A stretch of DNA of 64,000 nucleotides from Chengkuizengella axinellae (GCF_030730905.1 NZ_JAVAMP010000014.1:47740-111739), one strand, 5' to 3'. Shown: positions 45,526 through 54,382, counted from the first letter of the stretch. A program made the numbers and translations. Notes: generated from the letters alone by a model not told the origin.

Positions 45526-45563
45526 AAACAACAATATGTTGATTAATTAACATTTTGTTGTTT
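45526..45563. promoter_or_regulatory. Large dyad operator between YhgE-like and TetR genes
   Basis: AAACAACAATATGTT and AACATTTTGTTGTTT are inverted repeats (14 of 15 pairs) around GATTAATT. It lies 41 bp before the permease start. It is probably bound by the divergently encoded TetR regulator. Confidence 0.65.
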
Positions 45564-45644
45564 ATAATACCATTATAATAAAGGAAAAATGTGATTCAAT
45601 ATTCAATGTTTACACTTATGTTATATAGGCAACACCTTTCTATC

Positions 45645-45661
45645 TTTTGTTGTTTATCATA
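45645..45661 (+). promoter_or_regulatory. Second operator half-site near the TetR gene start
   Basis: TTTTGTTGTTTATCATA agrees with 45553-45569 at 16 of 17 bases. It lies 27 bp before the TetR start, suited to autoregulation. Confidence 0.5.
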
Positions 45662-45687
45662 CAAAAAAGTTCTTGGAGGATGGAAAA

Positions 45688-46302
45688 ATGGCAAATAAAG
45701 AAGATCTTCGAATCATTAGAACGAGGAAATTAATCGGTGAAGCATTCTTAAAGTTAATCAAGCAAAAAGGCTTCGATAACATAACGATTCAAAATATTGC
45801 AGATGAGGCGATGATTAATCGCGCAACGTTTTATTTACATTACCAAGATAAATATGATTTATTAGATCAAATGATGAATTCTGTACTTCAAGAGCTATTA
45901 AATATTTATAATCCTAAAAAACACATTCAAAAACAGCAAGTCATGATAAGTAAACTGCGATTAACCATACAGAGCGTTTATGAAAATGTGGAAAGACATC
46001 GTTCCTTTTATCAGGTGATGCTTGGTGAACATGGCATATATGATTTCAGGGTGAAGTTGGAAGAATTTGTTGTTGGTAGATTTGAAGAGAATATTATAGA
46101 ACTAAATATGAATGAGGACGATTTTAAAATTCCCAAAAAAATACTTATACATTTTGCAAGCTCGGCTTTCGTTGGCATGATTGATTGGTGGTTAAAAGAA
46201 GAGAACTACCCGACTCCTAAGGAAATGTCGCTGATGATGTCTCAGATTGTTTTGAAAGGTCCTGTTGGTGCTGCGGGGATTGAGGTTGGTGATCATTTGT
46301 GA
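45688..46302 (+). CDS. TetR/AcrR-family transcriptional regulator (YhgD-like)
   Basis: A 204-residue TetR protein. The helix-turn-helix is NITIQNIADEAMINRATFYLHYQDK. The C-terminal domain ends with FVGMIDWWLKEENYPTPKEM, the pattern of YhgD and DhaS-type regulators. ATG at 45688 has GGAGG 10 bp upstream; an earlier in-frame TTG overlaps that site. It is divergent from the YhgE-like permease with dyad operators between, a typical local repressor arrangement. The ligand is unknown. Confidence 0.88.
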   Translation: MANKEDLRIIRTRKLIGEAFLKLIKQKGFDNITIQNIADEAMINRATFYLHYQDKYDLLDQMMNSVLQELLNIYNPKKHIQKQQVMISKLRLTIQSVYENVERHRSFYQVMLGEHGIYDFRVKLEEFVVGRFEENIIELNMNEDDFKIPKKILIHFASSAFVGMIDWWLKEENYPTPKEMSLMMSQIVLKGPVGAAGIEVGDHL

Positions 46303-46408
46303 AGTATATAGCAAGTTTTCATAAAATAAAATAGTAGTTGGTTAGCTTAAGAACTAAAAAACATGTATATTATTAATAAATCATAAATCGCAGCATCAGG
46401 AGGTCATC

Positions 46409-47137
46409 ATGAACATAGATGTATATTCAGATTTTGTATGCCCTTTTTGTTACATTGGGAAAAAACGTTTAGAAGAGGCATTAGATCAAACTTCCCTAAA
46501 GGATTCAACCGAGGTTACATTTAAAAGCTTTGAACTTGATCCAAACTCTCCACGAGGCATAGATTTGTCCATTCACGAGGTGATAGCTAAAAAATATAGT
46601 ATATCTATTGAACAAGCTAAGAAAAGTAATGAAGGAATTGGGAAGCAAGCGGCATCCGTTGGTTTAGATTTTCGTTTTGATGATATGATTCCAACTAACA
46701 CATTTGACGCTCACCGATTAGAAAAGTATTCCTCAACTAAAGGAAAAGAAAAAGAATGTACTGAACGATTATTAAAAGCTTATTTTACAGAAGGCAGACA
46801 TATTGGAGATCATGAAACTTTACTCGATATTGCAGAGCAAGTAGGGCTTGATCCAAAAGAAGCAAAAGCAGTGTTGGAACATGGAGACTATCAAGAAGAT
46901 GTTAGAAAAGATGAATCCTTAGCTCACCAAATTGGAGTCCAAGGAGTTCCATTTTTTGTTATCAATAATAAGTATGCTATTTCTGGAGCACAACCAACAG
47001 AGGTATTTATAGAAGCTTTAAACAAAGTGGCAGCAGAGGAAAAGGAAACAACTACACTAAAACCACTCACGTCAGAAAATGCTGATGGTATGGTTTGTGA
47101 TGATAATGGTTGCGAAATACCTCAATACAAAAAATAA
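46409..47137 (+). CDS. DsbA-family FrnE-like oxidoreductase
   Basis: A 242-residue thioredoxin-fold protein with the active site CPFC at residues 11-14 (FVCPFCYIGKKRLEEAL) and a helical insertion, as in FrnE/DsbA-like 2-hydroxychromene isomerase relatives. The cis-Pro motif is GVQGVPFFVINN. The C-terminal extension has two further cysteines (GMVCDDNGCEIP), also known in FrnE proteins, where they may relay electrons. There is no signal peptide, so it is cytosolic. Good GGAGG ribosome site. Role: dithiol/disulfide exchange, possibly stress-related. Confidence 0.87.
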   Translation: MNIDVYSDFVCPFCYIGKKRLEEALDQTSLKDSTEVTFKSFELDPNSPRGIDLSIHEVIAKKYSISIEQAKKSNEGIGKQAASVGLDFRFDDMIPTNTFDAHRLEKYSSTKGKEKECTERLLKAYFTEGRHIGDHETLLDIAEQVGLDPKEAKAVLEHGDYQEDVRKDESLAHQIGVQGVPFFVINNKYAISGAQPTEVFIEALNKVAAEEKETTTLKPLTSENADGMVCDDNGCEIPQYKK

Positions 47138-47147
47138 AAAATATATT

Positions 47148-47963
47148 CTACTTCAGATTAGGTTCTGAATTTGAAAATTTAGAATCAAAAGCAAAGGGGG
47201 AAATTTCTTCCTCCTTTTTTCCTTCTTCAAAACAAGTCCACCACTGCATTTCAGTTATCGTATCATTTATAAGTTGATAATGTATATCCGTTAAATTTTC
47301 TTCAAAAATTGTTTCTTTTGGCATGGCCAGAGTTTGATCAACATCCTCCATACTAATCATCATAAAGTCAACCATTTCTTTTTCAATAGCAGCTTCAATA
47401 AATTCATATGTTTCCTGTGGGTATAAGTCTACACAGCTGTTTACTAAGTGAGCATTAAAACCATCATGTTCTTCAGACAATTTTTCCGTGAGCAATGTCT
47501 TAAAATAGTTTATTACAAATTTTCTTTCTAACAATCCATGGAGTGCAAGAATAACCAATGCATGCAGACCTTGCCCCCGAACAAACTCGCTTAACTGTGT
47601 ATTTTCTATTAATGTTTGAATAGACCCAAGATCTCCTTTAAATACAGATGCGATCATACGCCCACCTGCCTCGGTAATGATATCCCCTAAAACAGCATCG
47701 GACAATTGCTCAGGCAAACTTAGGATATCAATCCATAAAGGAAAAAATTCTTTTACCCTAAATTGAGATAGTAGATGAATTGCATAATGGAAGTCCATAC
47801 GGCTTTCATGATCCTCTAAAAAAACATCAGGGTTTTCCTTCACCTCCCTCACAATGAATAACAGCTCTGGAATAGCTTCTTCTTTTCGTTCAATGATTTG
47901 CTCCAATTGTTTTCTTGGAAACTTCCCATCGTTATATTTTATAGATTCAATTACTGTTTTCAT
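47148..47963 (-). CDS. DUF1186-family hypothetical protein
   Basis: A 271-residue protein that resembles the DUF1186 family. The start is ATG at 47963 (MKTVIESIKYNDGKFPRK), preceded by AAAGGAAAA; upstream in-frame codons to 48017 lack a ribosome site. Characteristic blocks are the N-terminal PRKQLEQIIERKEEAIPELL and LPEQLSDAVLGDIITEAGGRMIAS, predicted as helical HEAT-like repeats. Function unknown. It ends 10 bp before the convergent FrnE-like gene. Confidence 0.75.
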   Translation of the reverse strand: MKTVIESIKYNDGKFPRKQLEQIIERKEEAIPELLFIVREVKENPDVFLEDHESRMDFHYAIHLLSQFRVKEFFPLWIDILSLPEQLSDAVLGDIITEAGGRMIASVFKGDLGSIQTLIENTQLSEFVRGQGLHALVILALHGLLERKFVINYFKTLLTEKLSEEHDGFNAHLVNSCVDLYPQETYEFIEAAIEKEMVDFMMISMEDVDQTLAMPKETIFEENLTDIHYQLINDTITEMQWWTCFEEGKKEEEISPFAFDSKFSNSEPNLK

Positions 47964-48042
47964 GATTAGCCGTTTTCCTTTCTTGTTAGTTATCGATACA
48001 TCAAGTCTATCCCTCAAGTCTGAGTAGTAAACTAATCATTAA

Positions 48043-48091
48043 ACAAAAAGAGGTACTTTTTATCCCAAATGTATTTTGAGAAAAAGTACCT
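48043..48091 (-). terminator. Intrinsic terminator of the sugar isomerase gene
   Basis: AGGTACTTTTT (48051-48061) pairs perfectly with AAAAAGTACCT (48081-48091). On the minus strand a T-run follows. Confidence 0.8.
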
Positions 48092-48126
48092 AGCTATCCA
48101 TCATTATTTAATTATTTCATTCATTT

Positions 48127-48897
48127 TTATATCTTTTCGCTGATTTTCATTAAGTAATCAAGACTCGTCTGTAAACAATCCATTGGAGAACGAGGACATA
48201 CATCCTGCTCAACAGCATAATATTGGATCCCATTTTTCTCTCCCCATTGAAGGATTGGGACCATATCAATTGAACCCGTTCCTAATTCAGCAAAGGTTTC
48301 ATGTTCATCTGTAGTCATATCTTTCAAATGAATAATAGGCATACGATTTGAATAACGCTGAATAAATTGAAGAGGATCATGGCCTGCTTTTTTTATCCAA
48401 TACACATCTATTTCTGCTAACAGCAAATTATCTTCTGTCGGTTGTAACATATAAGACATTGCATCCATGCCTTCTATTTCTGTATTAAATTCAAATGCAT
48501 GATTATGATAACTTAACGTGTATCCTAGAGGTTTTATTTTTGCAGCTATAGCATTTAAGTGATTCTTGACCATTCTATAACCTAATTCATTACGAAGATG
48601 ATCTGGAAGAATCGGTACAATCAAATCCTTGGTGTTAAATTGCTCTGCTAGTTGCAAGACACCCGACAAGTCATTTGAAATAGATTGAATATCGATATGC
48701 ATCCCAGCTGTTTTCAACCCTGTTTCTTTTAAGACAGCAGAAATATCTTCAGCAGAATGCCCTCTCAATCCGGAAATCTGCACTGCTTTCCATCCCATTT
48801 TTTTCAGATTCCTTAATACACCTAAGAAATCTTGTTCAAGTTCATTTCGTAGTGTATAAAGCTGTGCTGCATATTTTTCAGATATATGATTTGTCAC
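48127..48897 (-). CDS. Sugar phosphate isomerase/epimerase (xylose-isomerase-like TIM barrel)
   Basis: A 256-residue TIM-barrel protein of the AP-endonuclease-2/IolE-IolI-like family. Metal-site motifs are LLAEIDVYWIKKAGHDP (Glu and Asp), PIIHLKDM (His) and YHNHAFEF. It starts with GTG after GGGGTG. The neighbours, an AraC regulator and a Gfo/Idh/MocA oxidoreductase, are typical of a sugar or inositol-like degradation locus in which the dehydrogenase makes a keto sugar and the isomerase acts on it. Exact substrate unknown. Confidence 0.85.
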   Translation of the reverse strand: MTNHISEKYAAQLYTLRNELEQDFLGVLRNLKKMGWKAVQISGLRGHSAEDISAVLKETGLKTAGMHIDIQSISNDLSGVLQLAEQFNTKDLIVPILPDHLRNELGYRMVKNHLNAIAAKIKPLGYTLSYHNHAFEFNTEIEGMDAMSYMLQPTEDNLLLAEIDVYWIKKAGHDPLQFIQRYSNRMPIIHLKDMTTDEHETFAELGTGSIDMVPILQWGEKNGIQYYAVEQDVCPRSPMDCLQTSLDYLMKISEKI

Positions 48898-48995
48898 TTT
48901 CGGAACACCCCTCAGTCGTAATTTGAATACCCTTTCATCGTATCATAGGAGTGATATATTCCACTTAAACGAGAATAAAGTGTTTTTAAATAACC

Positions 48996-49847
48996 TTAAC
49001 TCTCATTGGCATCCTGTCGCTGAAGTTGTTTACGATAAATGTCAGGAGCACAACCCACTCTTTCTTTAAAAACTCGGCTAAAATGCGCTGGATGTTTAAA
49101 ACCAACCTGATAAGAAACATAGGTCAAACTCAAACTGTTGTCTAATAAAAGCAACATTTTAGCTTCATTGATTCTTCTTTGCAATAAGTAATGAAAAATC
49201 GTAATTCCTGTTACTTCTTTAAAAAGCTTTGATAAATAATGCCGATTTACATGAAGATCAGACTCCAAATCCTCTAAGTGCAAATCCTCTCTAAAATTTT
49301 GTTCTATATAAGTGATAATGTTTTGAGCATGTTTTTCCTTTGATCCAGGAAGGTGAACCTGATGAACATCCAAACTGCTTTCAAAATATCGATAGACCAG
49401 CACTAACAAATCCATAAATCTTGTATGTAATTCATGATAATCAAAAACATTGTTACTTTGAGAGAGGGATTGTACCCTGTTTAACAAATTACTGATCTCT
49501 TCTAGTTGATCATTAGATAATGAAATTCGGTGGTTTTTCAATTGATGAAATGGTTTTAATACATCCAAATGATTGGGATAACAAAACAAATTTTCAGCAT
49601 AGCTTGGGTCAAAATGTACAATCGAACGAATATATGGTAAATCAGTTTGAACATTCGCCCGATGTAAAGTCATCCCATGCATAATGATGAGGTCTCCTGG
49701 TTGTAAAGCATATATTTTATCAGCAATGAGATAATTCCCCTTGCCCTCATGAAATAAATAGATTTCAAACTCAGAGTGAGAGTGAAAGTTATGTTTATAT
49801 TCTTTGTTTGATTTATATCCTATCTGAATAGGAATGGAGGTATACAT
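48996..49847 (-). CDS. AraC-family transcriptional regulator with N-terminal cupin
   Basis: A 283-residue regulator. The N-terminal cupin-like ligand domain has HSHSEFEIYLFHEGKG. The C-terminal AraC domain has two helix-turn-helix units: LHLEDLESDLHVNRHYLSKL and LSLTYVSYQVGFKHPAHFSR. It lies between the isomerase gene (same strand) and the oxidoreductase gene (divergent), so it probably activates these in response to a sugar. ATG at 49847 follows an AAGGAGAT site. Confidence 0.87.
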   Translation of the reverse strand: MYTSIPIQIGYKSNKEYKHNFHSHSEFEIYLFHEGKGNYLIADKIYALQPGDLIIMHGMTLHRANVQTDLPYIRSIVHFDPSYAENLFCYPNHLDVLKPFHQLKNHRISLSNDQLEEISNLLNRVQSLSQSNNVFDYHELHTRFMDLLVLVYRYFESSLDVHQVHLPGSKEKHAQNIITYIEQNFREDLHLEDLESDLHVNRHYLSKLFKEVTGITIFHYLLQRRINEAKMLLLLDNSLSLTYVSYQVGFKHPAHFSRVFKERVGCAPDIYRKQLQRQDANES

Positions 49848-50044
49848 GATGTAAAATCTCCTTTAAGAAGTTAATAGATTCAATTCTACTAGGCATTATA
49901 TCATACAAATAACAACAACCTCAGATAAATTCTCATCCTATTCAGTTAATAAGAGTAAAGTAGTTTTTTATTCATTCATGTTAAAATAGACTTAAAGTAA
50001 GCGTTTTCTATGAAGTTTGTCATATCAACTTAGGAGGAAATTCA

Positions 50045-51208
50045 ATGGATTCAGTACGAGTAGGTGTTATAGGCATAGGCAATATGGGTGTAGCCCATTC
50101 CAAGTATGTATTCGAAGGAAAAGTTAAAGGGGCTGTCTTAACTGCAGTTGTTGATGAACAAAAGGAACGTTTGCAGTGGGCAAAAGATAATCTTAGTGAA
50201 GAGATTCATTGTTATTCAAGTCTGGAAGAACTAATACAGTCTGAACAAGTAGATGCTGTACTCATTGCTACACCTCACCATGATCATCCATCTGCTGCAA
50301 TAAAAGCTTTGAATGCAGGTTTACATGTATTAATTGAAAAACCTGCTGGAGTATACACGAAACAAGTGCGTGAAATGAATGAAGTAGCTGCAAAATCTGA
50401 TAAAGTATTCAGCATAATGTACAATCAGCGCACAAAACCAATATATCAAAAGCTGCGTGATCTCATTCAATCGGGAGAGTTAGGTGAAATTCGTAGAACC
50501 AACTGGATTATTACAAACTGGTACCGATCTCAAAGTTATTATGATTCAGGCGGGTGGAGAGCAACTTGGGCTGGTGAAGGCGGTGGTGTCTTAATTAACC
50601 AAGACCCACATCAGTTAGATCTATGGCAATGGACAACAGGCATGATGCCAAAACGCGTTCGCGCTTTCTGTTCATTTGGAAAATATCGAAATATTGAAGT
50701 GGAAGATGATGTAACTGCTTATGTAGAATATGAAAATGGCGCAACTGGCTTGTTCGTTACCACAACAGGTGAAGCACCTGGGACCAATCGTTTTGAAATC
50801 ACAGGAGATCGCGGGAAAATCATCATCGAAGACGACAAATTAACCTTCTGGCGTTTACGAGTTCCTGAACCCGAGTTCAACCGTGAATTCAAAGGTGGAT
50901 TTGGCGAGCCAGAATGCTGGAAATGTGAAATTCCAGTGAAAGGACAAAACCCTGGCCATGCTGGGATTACTCAAGACTGGATCAATGCAATACTTAACGG
51001 TACTCCACTTCTAGCACCCGGTGAAGAAGGAATTAAAGGGTTAACACTATCCAACGCGATGCTTCTTTCTACTTGGACTGATAATTGGGTTGATCTTCCC
51101 ATTAATGAAGACTTGTTTTACGATCAGTTACAGGACAAAATCAATAATTCTACCTTTAAGAAAAATGAATCCAATCTTCAAACATTAAGTGTGGATGGTT
51201 CTCATTGA
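50045..51208 (+). CDS. Gfo/Idh/MocA-family NAD(P)-dependent oxidoreductase
   Basis: A 387-residue enzyme. The N-terminal Rossmann fold has VGVIGIGNMGVAHSKYV, and EKPAGVYTKQ contains the conserved Glu-Lys-Pro with the catalytic Lys. The substrate domain has GGVLINQDPHQLDLWQW, with the Asp and His typical of inositol dehydrogenase-like members. GGAGG is 7 bp before the ATG. It is divergent from the AraC gene and probably oxidises a sugar or cyclitol, with the isomerase at 48127 in the same pathway. No transporter gene accompanies it here. Confidence 0.88.
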   Translation: MDSVRVGVIGIGNMGVAHSKYVFEGKVKGAVLTAVVDEQKERLQWAKDNLSEEIHCYSSLEELIQSEQVDAVLIATPHHDHPSAAIKALNAGLHVLIEKPAGVYTKQVREMNEVAAKSDKVFSIMYNQRTKPIYQKLRDLIQSGELGEIRRTNWIITNWYRSQSYYDSGGWRATWAGEGGGVLINQDPHQLDLWQWTTGMMPKRVRAFCSFGKYRNIEVEDDVTAYVEYENGATGLFVTTTGEAPGTNRFEITGDRGKIIIEDDKLTFWRLRVPEPEFNREFKGGFGEPECWKCEIPVKGQNPGHAGITQDWINAILNGTPLLAPGEEGIKGLTLSNAMLLSTWTDNWVDLPINEDLFYDQLQDKINNSTFKKNESNLQTLSVDGSH

Positions 51209-51241
51209 TTGAGTTGAATGGTTCAACTTAATGGCTGATGG

Positions 51242-51366
51242 TTCCTCTATTTCACTAGATTGTACTTACATCTCAAAAATAGAGGAATTTGATAGCCTTA
51301 TTCCTGCGATTCTATACAAAACGATATGAAAGCTAAAGGATAAGACCCTCACTTTCCTCTATTTTT
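51242..51366. repeat. Dispersed ~120-bp intergenic repeat, copy B
   Basis: This copy matches 7227-7346. Blocks TTCCTCTATTTC (51242-51253), AAAAATAGAGGAA (51275-51287) and TTCCTCTATTTTT (51354-51366) alternate in orientation; the last two are perfect 13-bp inverted repeats, and the first two also pair. It lies between convergent genes, where the hairpin plus T-run could act as a terminator for the oxidoreductase gene. Confidence 0.6.
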
Positions 51367-51440
51367 CTGATAGGTTCAAGGTCTGAGTCAAGTCTTGAGG
51401 GGGGATTTATCCTCTCCCTTTTTTAAGATTGAATTATGAA

Positions 51441-51644
51441 TTAGCTCTCTTCCTTTTTTCGAAAATCATCCGTCAGCATTCCAGCAAAACCCCAGTTTTC
51501 ATCCTCTATTTCCTCAATTACAATATGCGTATGTTCTGGTTTTTTACCTAGTACATTTACTAGAGTTTCAGTAAATTCCTTAACAATTTGAGCTTTTTGG
51601 TCACGTGTAGCCCCTTTTGTGATTTGAAGATTAATGTATGGCAT
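51441..51644 (-). CDS. 4-oxalocrotonate tautomerase-family enzyme
   Basis: A 67-residue protein starting MPYINLQITKGATRDQKAQI; the Pro after Met becomes the catalytic N-terminal Pro1 once Met is removed. The family-typical helix KAQIVKEFTETLVNVLGKKP and HIVIEEIEDENWGFAGM follow. ATG at 51644 has GGGAGG 9 bp upstream; a longer in-frame start to 51701 would bury Pro1 and is rejected. Single gene; substrate unknown. Confidence 0.9.
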   Translation of the reverse strand: MPYINLQITKGATRDQKAQIVKEFTETLVNVLGKKPEHTHIVIEEIEDENWGFAGMLTDDFRKKEES

Positions 51645-51806
51645 GACTAGTTTTCCTCCCTTTATATTAAATTTCCTTGTTGATATTTCGTTCAATCTCA
51701 TTTGTGAGCTTTAAAATTCATATTTTCATAGTTTGTAGATGCAACAACGAACTTGTAGTATGATTAGGAAAATTATCCATTTCATAGAACAGCGGTGACT
51801 TAAATT

Positions 51807-52511
51807 ATGCAATCTCAATTCGAAGATTTTATCCATCTACATGTCTCAGCTTTACGAGTTTATTGTAACAAACTCACTGCAAGTAAAGAAGATGGTGAGG
51901 ATTTATATCAAACAACCCTTGAGAAGGCTTATCGTTCTTTTCATGAAGAAATAGAATTGAATAGAGCCTATTTATTTCGGATCGCCAAAAATACATGGAT
52001 AGATGGTTTTCGAAAAAAAACAGTTCAGCAAATGCCACTAATAGATGAATACCCATCAAATCATATTCATCCTCTAAATATAAGAGAAGCCTTTGAGATC
52101 TTAGCAGATCATTTATCCGTTAGGCAAACCGTTCTATTATTAATGATTGATATATTTGGTTTTACCGCTAAGGAAACAGCAGCTCACATCGATTCGACGG
52201 AAGGTGCAGTCAAGGAAGCGATTAAAAGAACCCGTCTTCGTTTAAGTAGGCTGGTTGCAGAAACTAATTCATATGAACAGAAAAAAATGTTTAACAATTC
52301 CTTTAAAGGGATGTCCCATGAGTTAATGGAACAATTCATTGATGCTTTTCGAAGTGGAAACATCCATCAAATATATACTTCTTATAAGAATCTTCGTGAT
52401 TGTGGGTTAGATGTTTCGAGAGTACGGAAGCAAGCAGATTACTTCTATTTTGATTTTCTTGATCCAAACGGTCACCTCATACGTATTAGTTCCAAGAAAA
52501 ATTTAAAATAA
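51807..52511 (+). CDS. Sigma-70-family (ECF-type) RNA polymerase sigma factor with C-terminal extension
   Basis: A 234-residue protein. Region 2 spans about residues 8-72 with DGEDLYQTTLEKAYRSF and NRAYLFRIAKNTWIDGFRKK. Region 4 is near 98-150 with FGFTAKETAAHIDSTEGAVK, the helix-turn-helix. Residues 165-234 form an extra domain, ELMEQFIDAFRSGNIHQIYT, that resembles the C-terminal extension of self-regulated ECF sigmas. No anti-sigma gene is adjacent; the next gene is a VOC protein. No ECF-type autoregulatory promoter was identified. Confidence 0.82.
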   Translation: MQSQFEDFIHLHVSALRVYCNKLTASKEDGEDLYQTTLEKAYRSFHEEIELNRAYLFRIAKNTWIDGFRKKTVQQMPLIDEYPSNHIHPLNIREAFEILADHLSVRQTVLLLMIDIFGFTAKETAAHIDSTEGAVKEAIKRTRLRLSRLVAETNSYEQKKMFNNSFKGMSHELMEQFIDAFRSGNIHQIYTSYKNLRDCGLDVSRVRKQADYFYFDFLDPNGHLIRISSKKNLK

Positions 52512-52575
52512 CCATTTCTTTTATGACTATTTATTCGTTTTATATATATGAAAATCATTTTAGGAGGGGAACAAT

Positions 52576-52968
52576 TTGGCTGCAAAATCATTTCATCTTC
52601 AAATTGTAGAGTTGCCAGTAAAAAATGTAAAAGAGTCTGTGGAGTGGTATAAGAAAATGTTTGGACTAAAACTAAGCTTTCCATTTAATGAAGGCGATGA
52701 TGAAGCATGGTTCAACTTAAATGGTATGGGATTTGGCTTGATTCAAACAAACGATTTGCCAAAAATGGATTTTATCTCATCAAAAGGAGAAAGAAAACCT
52801 TTTTTTACGTTCCAAGTTGATAATATTAAAGAATTTCATCAAGAAATGATTCAAAAGGGAGTCGAAGTTCAAGATATGGTCTTTAAACAAGATGGAGGTT
52901 ACAGCTTTCAGTTTTTTGATCTGAATGGAAATCCCTTAGGAATATGGGGAGGATGGCCAAAAAGATGA
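52576..52968 (+). CDS. VOC/glyoxalase-superfamily protein
   Basis: A 130-residue protein with the vicinal-oxygen-chelate fold: VELPVKNVKESVEWYKKMFG at the start and SFQFFDLNGNPLGIWGGWPK at the end, with FTFQVDNIKEFHQEM in between. It starts with TTG after AGGAGGGG. Possible ligands are glyoxalase or antibiotic-resistance-like; the metal ligands are not clear. It is 64 bp from the sigma factor gene and may be co-transcribed. Confidence 0.82.
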   Translation: MAAKSFHLQIVELPVKNVKESVEWYKKMFGLKLSFPFNEGDDEAWFNLNGMGFGLIQTNDLPKMDFISSKGERKPFFTFQVDNIKEFHQEMIQKGVEVQDMVFKQDGGYSFQFFDLNGNPLGIWGGWPKR

Positions 52969-52983
52969 TGATGAACAGAAGTA

Positions 52984-53013
52984 AAGAGGGGCATACGCTC
53001 CTCTCTTCTTTAT
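52984..53013 (+). terminator. Intrinsic terminator of the VOC gene
   Basis: GAGGGGC pairs with GCTCCTC (one G-U) around ATAC, followed by TCTTCTTTATTT. Confidence 0.75.
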
Positions 53014-53065
53014 TTACTTATGTGCCAGTTTTGATTTAATCATATTCTATGGGGTAATGACTATA

Positions 53066-53108
53066 AGTCTCTTATTCATTTTTTTAAGAATAAGAGACTA
53101 GTTTTTTT
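53066..53108 (+). terminator. Second strong terminator after the VOC gene
   Basis: AGTCTCTTATTC pairs perfectly with GAATAAGAGACT and a seven-T run follows. A double terminator here, or the end of a short RNA starting between the two, are both possible. Confidence 0.75.
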
Positions 53109-53192
53109 AAACATATAATCCAAGATAGATGTTGCAAAAGAAATTATCAACTTACTAATTAAAGCAATAATAGGGAATTGACATTACTTTGT

Positions 53193-53981
53193 CTATTTAT
53201 TAATTTTTGAATGTCTTCCTATCTTTAATAAGGCATCATAACTCATCTTGATCCATCCAAAATAGACGAAAATATAAACAGCAATCGATATGATAAACAA
53301 TTGAAATACAACACCATAATTCGATGCAGTCCCCGTTATTGTTGATTCTATAAATAGAGTGATTGGTGATAAGATGCTCAGTACAACACCAACAATAACA
53401 GATAGTGTATACGTTGGATGAAACGTTTCATTTTTGATTTCAATAGATTTTCTCAGATAAAGAGGTAATTCGAATCGTTTATCTATACTTCTATATTTTC
53501 CAAATCCCATTCTCATACCAGCATAAGTGAACATACCAGTAGCAATTGCAATAAGTATAAAGAAAGGAATAAGCAGCCTATCTCCACCATCTAAAAATCC
53601 CGTTATATAACCGTCAGATACTAACTGAGGAATTAAAATTAATAGGGAAACACCCAAAAGGCATAAAATCACTCCCGCTCCAATCAACATGCTATTTTTC
53701 TTATTCTCTTTGAAATAATTATTCACTTCAGTCTCTGTAAGACTAGGAAGATCTTCTTTCTCTTCATTAAGATCTATATCAAACTCTCTCTTTAACTCAT
53801 CGATATTTCCAAACTCTGAAATTACGATACCAACTGCTTCATTTTCTGACTTCCCACTTCTTTTAAGCTCATTATATTTGTCCTCCATATTGGAGAAAAT
53901 GTCTTCTTTTATGGCTTTCATTTGTTTTGTTTTTGGCAAAGTTGCAAACATATTATCCAAGTAATTCATAATGGTTTCCAC
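53193..53981 (-). CDS. Membrane protein with permease-prefix/DUF1700-like N-terminus, PadR partner
   Basis: A 262-residue protein. The N-terminal 70 residues form a cytosolic helical domain (YLDNMFATLPKTKQMKAIKE, VISEFGNIDELKREF) of the permease-prefix/DUF1700 kind. Four or five membrane helices follow (about 97-116, 133-154, 185-205 and 219-245). It starts with GTG 7 bp after GGAGGAG, right behind the PadR gene (1-bp gap). PadR with such a membrane protein is a common pair; the membrane protein is thought to act in envelope stress or signal control, but its role is not established. Confidence 0.8.
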   Translation of the reverse strand: METIMNYLDNMFATLPKTKQMKAIKEDIFSNMEDKYNELKRSGKSENEAVGIVISEFGNIDELKREFDIDLNEEKEDLPSLTETEVNNYFKENKKNSMLIGAGVILCLLGVSLLILIPQLVSDGYITGFLDGGDRLLIPFFILIAIATGMFTYAGMRMGFGKYRSIDKRFELPLYLRKSIEIKNETFHPTYTLSVIVGVVLSILSPITLFIESTITGTASNYGVVFQLFIISIAVYIFVYFGWIKMSYDALLKIGRHSKINK

Positions 53982-53982
53982 T

Positions 53983-54318
53983 TTAGATCTCCTCCTTAAT
54001 AAATCGATTAATAACTTGCTTCGTTATATCCCACTCCGTGCACTTTTCCTTATAATAGTTTTTCCCTGCTTGTGTAATTCTGTAGTACGTACGTCTTTTG
54101 CCATGTGTTTCGTCTTTGTAAAATGATTCGATATAGCCATTTTTCATCAAACGGTTGAAAGCTGAATATAACGTTGTTTCCTTTATAATGTACTTTTCAT
54201 CTGAAAATTCCCTAATATTCTTTGATATTTCATATCCGTAGGAATCGTTGTCAAGCAACATATACAGAATAATGGTGTCGTTATACCCTCGAATAACATC
54301 ACTGCTAATCAAATGCAT
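53983..54318 (-). CDS. PadR-family transcriptional regulator
   Basis: A 111-residue PadR protein with winged helix: DTIILYMLLDNDSYGYEISK, then KETTLYSAFNRLMKNGYIES and KRRTYYRITQAGKNYYKEK. ATG at 54318 follows GGAAGGGGA; the in-frame ATG at 54333 has no ribosome site. It is co-transcribed with the membrane protein gene just downstream. Two dyads upstream (54363-54375 and 54383-54442) are the likely operators for autoregulation. Confidence 0.9.
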   Translation of the reverse strand: MHLISSDVIRGYNDTIILYMLLDNDSYGYEISKNIREFSDEKYIIKETTLYSAFNRLMKNGYIESFYKDETHGKRRTYYRITQAGKNYYKEKCTEWDITKQVINRFIKEEI

Positions 54319-54362
54319 TCCCCTTCCTTTCATTGTATTCTGTTTATATTTTATATACTTAT

Positions 54363-54375
54363 GTGTAAATTACAC
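54363..54375. promoter_or_regulatory. Perfect 13-bp palindrome upstream of padR
   Basis: GTGTAAATTACAC is symmetric about its centre and lies 45 bp before the padR start. On the minus strand TATAAA-like sequence follows it toward the gene, so it may sit in the promoter spacer as a PadR operator. Confidence 0.45.
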
Positions 54376-54382
54376 CATCTGT

